Below the pieces are notes generated by a model. That model was not told where the DNA came from, made no database searches, and saw only the letters and a program-made list of their open reading frames with translations. The position numbers and the translations under genes were made by a program. Shown here piece by piece: positions 55,485 to 64,000 of a DNA stretch of 64,000 nucleotides (position 1 is its first letter; every line of letters starts with the position of its first letter). This stretch comes from Azolla caroliniana (taxonomy: Eukaryota; Polypodiophyta). The stretch lies in NCBI GenBank assembly GCA_043228905.1, contig JBHGNT010000020.1, positions 2,666,001 to 2,730,000 of the forward strand, in the 5' to 3' direction.

Positions 55485-56133
55485 TGCCGTGAAGAAAACC
55501 GTCCACAAGCGGAATCGGTGCACCGGAGCGTAGGAACCGGCTCTTCATGCACGAACGCCTTATGTTGTACATAAGAGAGAATTAGGTACATAAAAGATCC
55601 TAGGTAGGTAGATTCGGTAGGTAGGAAGTTAATGGGAAACGGCTCCTTTCTTTGCCTATAAAAGGAGGGAGGCGGGGAGGAGAAAGAGGGGGATCGCGAT
55701 TAGAGAGGACGAAGTGCTGTCGGGTTGTCGGCCGAAGGCTTCTCTCTCTTCCATACTCCGTAGCTTCTTTCTGTGCAGGTTTTCGGGAGGCTCGTGCTGC
55801 TCTGAGGAATGCCCGAGTGCTTCCGGCAGCACCTCCAACCTACTCCCTTCTTTCTGAGCGTTTACGAACAGGCATCGGCATCTGTTCGCCGGCCTGTTCG
55901 GTTGTAACCGACTTCGTGCTTCTTGTGGTTTGTCCTTGTTAATATACAGATACATACATTCGTGTCTCTCTGCGTCAGTGTCCCACTCGCGTCTTTGTGT
56001 CGAAGGGCCGTGCCCCTGTGAATCTACGCCCACACGTAGTGGGTCCCTTCCCTTCTCCCTTGTCTCTTGCTCTTCGGTACAAGACCCCCGAGGCCCCGCC
56101 TCATTCCACGCATCCGCGAAGAATACCTCGACA
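55485..56133 (+). repeat. C 3' LTR
   Basis: 649 bp, starting TGCCGTGAAG, otherwise matching 49100-49748 with about 2.6 percent difference by eye. Confidence 0.85.
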
Positions 56134-57400
56134 ACGGATACTGTCGGTGGAAATCAGCAAGAAGATCCTAAGCATTGGCGACATGCTCGACGGGTTACCA
56201 AGTATGTTCGCTAGGACTATAGCCAAGCCAATCGCTCAAATAATAAAGTTTGTTGCGAACAAATTTGGAGTTGAGGACGATAGTAACTTCATACTTCGGG
56301 CCGACGTCTAACTCAAGCAGGGGCGGCGGCGGTGTAACACGATCGGGAATAGTGTTGGCTTTATAAGGTTCAAGAAGAGAACTATGGAAGATCAGATGTC
56401 TCTAAAAATGCAAAGGAAGATCAAGGCGGAATGTGACATCGTTAACCTTACTGGTAATACGGAAAGGACCGAGTCGCCGATAATCCAACTTGTCGCACGA
56501 TCGAGTAGTCTTGATGTGATGACGTAAGAGCCATACTCGATCTCTGATGGCAAAAGAGGAGGGAAGCCGATGACGATCCGCATAAGTCTTCTGTGTGTTG
56601 AGCATGACGAAGATGAGTAGAGAGATCGATCTGGATCTTGCGTAGCCTCTCCAAATGATCCTCGGCATGAGGATTGGTAGGTAGCTCCGGGGTGTCGATC
56701 ACAGACCAACGAGGATGAGAACCAGTATAAGCATAAAATGAGGAGACTTGAGTCGAGAAGTGAATAGCGTTATTATAAGCAAACTCCGCAAAGTGGAGAA
56801 TATCAGCCCAATCGTCCTACTGATAACTCAGAAAACACCGGAGGTATTGTTCCAGCGTTTGATTTGTTCATTCCACCTGCCCATCGGTCTGGGGATGGTA
56901 GCCGGAGGAGAGGTTACAAGAGACCTTGAGCATCTTGAAGAGATGCTTCCAAAATTTGGAGACGAATTGAGGTCCTCGGTCACTGATGATACTGTCTGGG
57001 AGGCCATGATGCCGAAATACCTCACGCATGACAAGGGCGGCGGTTTCCTCACTAGTGATGGCCTTAGTACATGGCACAAAATGTGCCATCTTAGTACATC
57101 GATCAACGAAGGTTAAGATAGCATCGAAACCCTTCGAGACCGGCAGATCTGTGATAAAATCAAGACAGATAGACTGTCACGGCTTGGAATCGGTAAGGGT
57201 TCCAACAAGCCATATGGATGATGTCGTGGCATCTTTGCTCGATAGCAAGCATCACAGGTCCGAATGTAGTCGTCAACAAAACGTCGCATATGGGGCCACC
57301 AAAAAGATCGTTGAACTAGATCCAACGTCTTCGTACTACCGAAATGTCCTGATGTATGGGTGTCGTGACAATTTTGGACGATTTGAAGGCGAAGGAGCAA
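56134..57400 (-). pseudogene. Chromovirus B integrase and chromodomain, broken
   Basis: Zinc finger HDTHTSGHFGS ... CDACYRAKM (57113-57400). Core with [38 protein letters not shown]. Then TGA where NQTLEQYLR follows, and TAG in SYQ-stop-DDW. LDYRRLGPFRI precedes a chromodomain (KYEVTIVLNSKFVRNKLYYL, DWLGYSPSEHTW), with TAA and TAG near its end. Several frameshifts. Confidence 0.75.
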
Positions 57401-58479
57401 TCGGGAACATATACGAGCTTTTTAAAGAACAATAAACCATCATGATATTCGAATTGTCGGTAGTCCATACCTGGTTGTTGAGACTAGGAACATGATGCCC
57501 AAGACGTATCAATGTGCGCTAGAATGGCTTGAGCAAAACTGTCCATCTTTAAGTTAGCACGTACGGCATCGATAATCCGGGAATCTCGTGGAGTGTGAAA
57601 AATCCGCGTTGTGTGCAAATGTGCTGGTCCCAAGATTACTTGCTTTTGATTATCAAACGCTGGATCACCAGGACGAGGTGCAAGATATGAACGCCACGAT
57701 AGTGCATCTACTTTTCCTTGTTGCTTCCCTGGTCGATATGTGATTTTAAAGTCAAAATGTGTGAGGAATTGGGCCCACTGAGCTTGCCGTCGATTTAGTA
57801 CATGAGCGTTCTGGAAATAAGCAAGATTTTTGTGATCACTAAAGACGATGACCTGATGTGGAGAGCCCTCTAAGAAGTGCCATCATTGCACAAATGAATC
57901 CACGATGGCTAATAACTCCTTGTCATGTATCTCGTAGTTGATTTCCGCGGCATCAAATTTGTGCGAATGGAAATCCACAAGATGTAACTCTTCTTTATCT
58001 CCTTGTTGAGAAAGGATGCTACCGAGGGCGAAATCCGATGCATCGGCCTCCAATCTATGTCGATACCAGACTTCTTTTGTTCTCCAATCTATGTTTGGAT
58101 TATGTAATTCAAACCAAGGTAATCCCAGAACAATGGGATGCTCTGGACTACTAATTATATTAAATGATACCACACACACAAAACAACTTAGGACAACCTG
58201 AATGGGTTCTGACTCTTCTACAATATTCCCAGAAGCAATGGGACGACCATCAATGACTACTATAGATGTGGGGCAAGGAAGTTTTCTTAAGGATATCTAA
58301 GAAGCTTGGGAAAAATTTCGATCCATGAAACAGGAATTGGCTCCGGAATCTAAAAGTGCTAGGACATGTACTGGAGGAGTACTTTTAGTACTAACCATGA
58401 CTTGGGCTAAGAACACATTGCTAACTTGCTTAGAGGGAATGGAACCACTAATGGGTTGTATAGATCTAGGGCTGTCCAA
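57401..58479 (-). pseudogene. Chromovirus B protease joined to RNase H; RT deleted
   Basis: Protease ALLDSGANSCFMD (about 58340-58370) and HPIVLGLPWFELHNPNIDW run directly into RNase H (LEADASDFALGSILSQ, YEIHDKELLAIV, then [20 protein letters not shown]). All of RT between is missing. ATAGATTGGAG occurs on both sides of the joint (near 58050 and 58090), suggesting deletion or template switching at short homology. Confidence 0.75.
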
Positions 58480-58505
58480 CCAAATGACTCCTATTTTGGT
58501 TGGAC

Positions 58506-59641
58506 TCAGTCGTTTAACTCTTCTTCTAATTGACTAAGGATTTTAAATTTGTTTGATATACTTGGGCTATTAGTACTATTAATACTATCAGACACTCCTA
58601 AGGGAAGAATTGATTCGGGTTTAATATAGGCTACGATTTGATTTACCTGTCTTCTTGGCCTATGGGGATAGTTGATTGCGATATGCCCTGGTCCACCACA
58701 ATAAAGACATAATCGATTTGCACATTGTCGTTGCTTTTCTTCTTCCGATAACGGGCCACGTCGACGCATGGTGTCGATCTCCATCGGTGTCAGAGTATTT
58801 TCTTGAGATACGTCTCGTGCAAACGGTTTAGCCGCGACTGAGGCGTATGTGGGCTCCGGCCTAGGGCGTGGTATTTGTAATTGACGTTTAGAACACCGTT
58901 CGAAAAGGCGGTTGTCGCATCTGACTGCTCGATTGATTGCCTCTATAAGAGACTTTGGTTCTTCGGGGAAGGTTAAGAGTAAATCTTTGACATCGTTTTG
59001 CAGGCCATAGCGAAACTGCTCCATTAGTGCCTGATCATCCCAAGGGATATCTGAGGCGAGTAGACAGAAATCCGTTGCGTAGGCAGAGGCTGGACGATCA
59101 CCTTGACGTAATCGTCGGATTTTGTTGATCGCCGTCCTGATGCTGTCAGTATCTCCAAAGCAGGCTTTAAACTCGCTAATAAAGTCTTCAAAGTTATTAA
59201 GCAAGGCGATTGCTTTTCTAGAAGTGGAGCGAACCATGCCAAGGCTGAGCCCCTAAGCAACGTGCCTATTAGGCCGATTCGGGATGCATTCGTGGGGTAT
59301 CGGGAAGGATGCATTTGAATGACTAAGCGTACCTGATTAAGAAATCCCCTGAATTGCGATCGTGTTCCATCGAATTTCACAGGAAGTCCAATCTTGGGCT
59401 CTTTATGAAATCCTTGGGGACTTGATCCTTGTTGTTACAACGCTATGATGGTTGCTTCGAGTTGTTGTACACGTAACGCTAACTCCCCATGTTGTTGCTA
59501 CGTTTGCTATTTTTCTAGAGCGATTTGTTGAAGATCCCCTAACAATCGTTGGTTTTCTTGTTCCAAGGCAACAAATTTTTCTTTTAGACCCTGTAGCTCG
59601 GAGAAAACGGATTGATATTCTTGGGCACTAACAGTAGCCAT
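58506..59641 (-). pseudogene. Chromovirus B Gag, broken
   Basis: ATG 59641 (MATVSAQEYQSVFSELQGL). Three stops in a Gln-rich coil (TAG 59507-59509, TAG 59498-59500, TAA 59435-59437). The capsid follows (VKFDGTRSQFRGFLNQVRL, ALAWFAPLLEK, frameshift, PWDDQALMEQFRYGL). The zinc knuckle CLYCGGPGHIAINY has lost its last Cys. Ends near 58506. Confidence 0.8.
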
Positions 59642-59710
59642 AGTATTGGAAAAAAGGGGTAAGAGGATGAGGGAAACCGAAAAGAAGAGTAGAGGAAAAT
59701 TGGTTCAAAC

Positions 59711-59862
59711 TGTCAGGAATAGTATTAAAACAGAGAGAGAATTAGTACTGGAGAAAGGAAGTACTATTAGTACTAAGAGGACGGGACTACGTAAGACTCT
59801 CGAGAGAGGGAGAGAGAAGAGAAGAGAAGAGAGAGAGAGAAAGAAAGAAAGAAAGATATATT
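59711..59862 (-). repeat. B 5' LTR, truncated by copia J
   Basis: TGTCAGGAATAGTATTAAAACAG matches 48595 onwards and is cut at 59862. In element orientation GTTTGAACCAATTTT follows it, the presumed primer site, starting GTTTG as in L. Confidence 0.75.
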
Positions 59863-60330
59863 TGTTGAGAAGCAAGCTCAATATGGTATGTGATGCTTAT
59901 TAGGAAATAAGCTATAGTAGCTATTTAGCTACTTGTGAACATAAAGGAGAAACAACTAATTAGCTACTGACAGCTATTTAGCGACTGACAGCTAATTAGC
60001 TACAGGCAGCTAATTAGCTGCATACGTAAGTAACTTATTACTTAGGTAAAAAGTAAGAGAGTAGGTAAGTAAGAAAAATATACAAGAAGTAGAACTCTGA
60101 GAGAGAGTGTGAGTATAGAGAGAAAGAACTCAGAGAGTGAGAGCAGAAGAGAGAAACAGACGAGAGCAAGTAGAGCTCTGCGGGTAATGAAATAGAAGAA
60201 GTTTTGGTTGCTACAGAGGTAAGTCTCCTTCTCCCTTCCCTTCTGTGTTTGAGCACTAAACGATCTAGCACACCACGATCCGCCGCGCACATAAGAAGAG
60301 CCCGAGTGCCTTCTTCATGTTTTCTTAACA
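59863..60330 (+). repeat. J 5' LTR
   Basis: 468 bp, TGTTGAGAAGC...TTTTCTTAACA. Contains repeated AGCTAATTAGCTA/AGCTATTTAGC motifs (59929-60015). Confidence 0.78.
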
Positions 60331-60342
60331 TGGTATCAGAGC
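60331..60342 (+). promoter_or_regulatory. J primer-binding site (initiator-Met tRNA)
   Basis: TGGTATCAGAGC immediately after the LTR, the standard plant copia primer site. Confidence 0.9.
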
Positions 60343-60469
60343 AAAGTTGCTCATAAAGAAGAGTACAGAAGTGCGTAGAACTGAGAAAGGTATTTCTCTG
60401 GTTGATGATCTGAATCAGAAAGTTACTTGTTGAAGTAATTGTAACAGAAAACCTAGTTTGGAAGAGATA

Positions 60470-61417
60470 ATGGCTGTAGAGAATGCGAGCCAAATAGTTA
60501 CAGAGAAACTAGATAAAAACAATTTCCCGGCGTGGAAATTTAGAATGACAAACTTCCTGATGGGGAAAGCATACTGGGATTACATTGAAGGAGACCTAGA
60601 AGAGGCTTTGGAGATCCCAGAAGAAAATGCCACAGCAGCACAGATTAAAGCATTCAAAGATTGGAATCAAGGGGCAAGGAAGGTAATGGATTGGCTCTCA
60701 CTTAGCATCTCAGATTCGATGCTTGGGCACATACAGGATGCTATGCTCCCAAAAGAAGCTTGGGACAGTTTGGTAAAACTGTTTGCAGTAAACACAAAAG
60801 CTAGAAAGCTACAGTTGAAGACTGAGCTAAATACCTTAGAAAAAGGTAAGATGTCAATAAATGAGTATGCCTTGAAAATAAAGAGCATATGTGAATCACT
60901 TGCTTCTATCAATGTAAAGATAGAAGATGATGATAAGGTAGAAATATGCTTGAGAGGCTTGGGACCTCAATACAAAAGCTTTAAAACCTCTATGCTTACA
61001 AGGGATAGTATCCCAAGTTTTCCAGATTTGGTTTCAATGCTTGTAGTAGAAGAAAGGAATAAGATGGATGATGTAAATAAAGGAAATCTTGAGAATGAGG
61101 GGCAAGCTCTATATAATAGTGCCGGAAGAGGCTGAGGAAGAGGCCATGGAAGATTTGGCTCAGCAAGAACCAACAATAATGGTTATCAAGGAAGAGGACA
61201 ACAAACCATTAGAGGAAGAAACAACAACAAAGGTAGGGGGAGCAACCAAGGTAGAGGTAAGCAAATATATGTAAATGATGATGGTTGTTGGTATTGTGGA
61301 AAACCAGGCCACACACAAGCTGAATGTTACAAGAAGCAAAATGATGAGCAAAGAGGAAAGAGACAGCAGAATAACTATGCCCAAACTAGTGAAGATTGTG
61401 AAAAAGATGGTGCATTT
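60470..61417 (+). pseudogene. J Gag, one TGA
   Basis: I take ATG 60470 (MAVENASQIVTEKLDKNNF) as the start; the open frame begins at a TTG upstream. UBN2-type Gag: FPAWKFRMTNFLMGKAYWDY, KAFKDWNQGARKVMDWLSL, LNTLEKGKMSINEYALKIK. TGA 61133 lies in a GRG-rich stretch (GRG-stop-GRGHGRFG). The frame continues to zinc knuckle CWYCGKPGHTQAEC (near 61285). Confidence 0.85.
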
Positions 61418-63127
61418 GTGGTACAACATGAGATAGCAGCAGTGGTTGAAAGCTCACAGAAATGTAATGAAGAGTTTACATGGTATGTAGACTCGGGGGC
61501 ATCTAACCACATGACTGGACATGCAAACTGGTTTGAAAGGTTGAGAGAACCAGAGATTCCTGGCTATGTACAGACGGGTGATAATAGTACTCACCAAATA
61601 GAACATGTTGGAGATATCCCATTGTGGGAAGAAAAAGGAAAGACTAAGTATATGTTGAATGTAATGCATGTTCCAAATCTTGCTAAGAATCTGATTTCTG
61701 TTGGACAGATAGTAGAGCAAGGTATGCAAGTAAAGTTTAAGCAAAGTGGATGCTATATAGAAAAGAATGGGAAGCTCATTGCAAAAGGAAAACGACAAGG
61801 AAGAATGTTTATTTTGGATGTTGACATGCCTAGACAGATTTCAGCTATGTTTGCAAATGGAATGAGTGTAGTCTCAGATGTGGAAATGTGGCATAAAAGG
61901 ATTGGTCACATAAGTATGCAAACCCTAAAGAATATGTTGAGAAAAGATGCAATGGCTGGACTGCCAAAACTGAAAAATTGTGAAATGGGAAAGATATGTG
62001 AAGCATGTCAATATGGAAAGAAAAATAGGTTGCCATTCCCTCATGAAAGACATGTAAGTAATAATCTGTTGGATTTGGTACATACGGATGTATGGGGACC
62101 AACTAAGAATGCATCTATCGGTGGCTGCAGATTCTATGTAACTTTTATTGATGATTGCTCAAGGAAAACATGGGTGTATTTCATGAAAGAGAAAAGTGAA
62201 GTGTTTGAATGTTTTTGTAAGTTTAAATGCATGGTAGAAAAGCAGACAGGTACAAGAATAAAATGTTTAAGATCTGATGGAGGAGGAGAGTATTTCTCAA
62301 ATGAATTTTCTGATTTTCTATGCAATCAGGGAATAAGAAGATAGTTCACATGTAGATATACTCCACATCAAAATGGAGTTGCTGAGAGGAAAAACAGAAC
62401 ATTGGTGAACATTGCAAGGGCTTTGATGACAGAGAAGAATATGCCATTGTACTATTGGGCAGAAGCTGTAAATACAACAAATTATATTCTAAATAGATGT
62501 ATAACATCGGGAGTACATGAAGCAACTCCTGAAGAGTGTTTCTATGGAAGGAAACCTAGTCTAGAACACTTAAAAGTGTTTGGATGCCTTGCATATGTAC
62601 ATGTGCCTGCAGAAGTAAGAAGTAAGTTGGATCCAAAGGCAGAAAAATGTATTTTTGTTGGCTATTCAGAAGAACAAAAAGGGTATAGATGCTATAACCC
62701 TGTAACAAAGAAGATTGTGACAAGTAGGGATGTAATCTTTGATGAGTTAGCCAGCTGGTACAGTCCAAAACATAATCCAGAGACTGATGAAGACAATGAG
62801 ATTGAAGACAGAGACAAATCTGAAATTGTAGAAGACTGCCACAGAGATGGAAGCAAGGTTGGACAACAAAATCCAACATCAACAGAATGTTCTGGACCAT
62901 CAAAAAGCTCAGATGGTAAATCTGATTCGAATTCTTGGAGTGGAAAAAGTGGAGGACACAAAAAATGTGATGATAAAAAAGGAAAACAGAAAATGCCAGA
63001 GTATGAAATGTGATGATTCAGATGTGTCATTGGATGATCTTCTTGGTATAAGAGGATTTAAAACCCCTGGTATGGAAAAAGCATTGAAGGATGCAAATCA
63101 TAAACTGAGAAGATCAGATAGAGAGAA
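61418..63127 (+). pseudogene. J protease and integrase, one TAG and a frameshift
   Basis: Same frame as Gag. Protease WYVDSGASNHMTG. Integrase finger MWHKRIGHIS ... CEACQYGKKN. Core acidic residues in HTDVWGPT, LRSDGGGEYFS and, after TAG 62342 (GIRR-stop-FTCRYTPHQ), NGVAERKNRT. Then FGCLAYVHVPAEVRSKLDPK and a Ser/Lys-rich linker, where the frame changes between about 62930 and 63000. Confidence 0.85.
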
Positions 63128-64000
63128 AAAAAACTGTTGAAAGATTTGGTTATGATACATATATGGCTATGCATTATGCATATATGTCTAAGGTGGTACA
63201 GATCCCTGATCCAAGTAGTTTTGATGAGGCTAAAACTGAGAAGAAATGGGTGGATGCAATGCAAGAAGAGATTGATGCATTGGCTGAAAACAAAACATGG
63301 GATTTGGTGAAGTTACCAAAAGGAGAAAATGTGGTAGGTTGCAAATGGGTCTACAAGACAAAGCATGATTCCAGTGGGAATGTAAGTAGACATAAAGCAA
63401 GATTGGTTGCAAAGGGATATGCCCAAATGCAAGGAATTGATTATGATGAGACATTTGCACCGGTTACAAAGATGGCAACATTGAGGACATTACTGGCTGT
63501 AGGTGCAGCCAGAAGATGGTTTCTTCATCATATGGATGTAAAAAATGCCTTTTTACATGGTAACTTGGAAGAAGAAGTGTATATGTGTCAACCACCAGGT
63601 TTTGAAGATAGGAAGCATCCAGATTATGTATGTAAGCTGAAAAAGGCTCTCTATGGACTGAAACAGGCACCAAGAGCATGGCACAGAGAACTTTCAGATT
63701 ATCTGAAAAAACTTGACTTCAAAATGTCAAAGGCTGATTCATCATTGTATGTTAAAAGGAAAGATGATTGTATTGTTGTGATTCTGATTTATGTTGATGA
63801 TCTCATCATTGGAGGTGATTTCATGGATGAAATAAGTAAGCTGAAAAGAAATTTGGAAATGAAATTTCATATGAAAGATTTGGGAGATCTAAGATATTTT
63901 TTGGGTATTGAAATCATCAGATCTGAAAGTGGTATATGTGTGTTGCAAAGACAATATGCAACAACTATGTTGAAAAAGTATGGTATGCTTGGATGCAAAC
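63128..64000 (+). CDS. J reverse transcriptase (partial)
   Basis: Enters after a second shift at an eight-A run (63126-63133). KKWVDAMQEEIDALAENKTW, RHKARLVAKGYAQMQGIDYD, KNAFLHGNLEEEVYMCQPPG, LYGLKQAPRAW, and catalytic YVDDLIIGG near 63795. Intact to the window end. Confidence 0.87.

Larger units (their letters stand above)
49100..56133 (+). mobile_element. Ty3/gypsy element C, full length, inserted in B
   Basis: 7,034 bp with 649-bp LTRs (49100-49748, 55485-56133) differing at about 17 positions by eye. Flanks ACTG/ACGG suggest an imperfect 4-bp duplication. B's coding sequence would continue across (FHRQYP then YKPGPQ). Order: Gag, protease, RT, RNase H, integrase. No chromodomain seen. 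A few stops and two frame changes. Protease DNG and RT PFLDDIP motifs mark a clade different from L and G. Confidence 0.87.
48595..59862 (-). mobile_element. Chromovirus B, decayed; contains element C; right LTR cut by copia J
   Basis: LTRs begin TGTCAGGAATAG on the plus strand (48595-49030; 59711-59862, truncated). The internal region runs right to left: Gag, protease, RNase H, integrase, chromodomain, then a purine tract (GGGGGGGATAG) beside the left LTR. The reverse transcriptase is deleted. C interrupts B just after the chromodomain. Gag and chromodomain are related to L. Confidence 0.8.
59863..64000 (+). mobile_element. Ty1/copia element J, 5' part, runs off right edge
   Basis: LTR, perfect initiator-Met primer site, Gag, protease, integrase and part of RT in copia order. 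Only two premature stops and two frameshifts in 3.5 kb, so this is the best preserved copia in the window. Confidence 0.88.

Overview
This window looks like nuclear DNA of a land plant. The evidence is a GT-AG spliced gene with a 7-kb intron, Ty1/copia elements primed by initiator-Met tRNA (TGGTATCAGAGC), Ty3/gypsy elements including chromodomain types, and LINEs. The very dense nesting, and chromoviruses unlike the common seed-plant ones, make me lean weakly towards a non-seed plant such as a fern. I cannot name the species.

Layout. (i) 1-10171, minus strand: one host gene of at least four exons encoding an unrecognised coiled-coil protein of 647 or more residues, running off the left edge. 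Its third intron holds a decayed LINE and two further LINE 3' ends. Its first intron is a degenerate tandem repeat. (ii) 10172-10500: 5' flank with GA and TTC microsatellites. (iii) 10501-11439: a tRNA-like SINE candidate and a truncated copia LTR with primer-binding site. (iv) 11440-22960: a minus-oriented gypsy LTR (H) split by a gag-only gypsy element (A), itself split by a chromovirus (L). H also carries a 7 x 105-bp tandem array. (v) 23306-46137: a copia element (D) split inside its integrase by a 19-kb nest. The nest is a noncoding LTR element (D') containing a second noncoding element (E), whose 5' LTR contains a gypsy element (G) and a LINE. G itself carries a 1.1-kb insertion in its integrase. 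Several insertions can be excised on paper to give back a continuous reading frame. (vi) 46138-48594: a gypsy protease fragment, a 22-bp minisatellite and a gag remnant. (vii) 48595-59862: a minus-oriented chromovirus (B) split by a gypsy element (C). (viii) 59863-64000: a fairly young copia element (J) inserted in B's right LTR and leaving the window.

Only the coiled-coil gene is a host gene. The rest is selfish DNA in layers, and insertion order can be read from target-site duplications (AAATG for L, ACGT for A, TTGGG for E, GGCTT/GGCTC for D', GCGC for the insertion in G, TCTCAC for LINE 2).

Most interesting observations: a covarying hairpin with a self-complementary loop directly before the polypurine tract in three diverged gypsy relatives; a covarying hairpin at four LINE 3' ends; a strongly one-sided set of premature stops, nearly all one T-for-C change away from Gln or Arg codons; evidence that chromovirus L moved after it was already broken; and 3'-terminal sequences shared between coding element G and noncoding elements D' and E.
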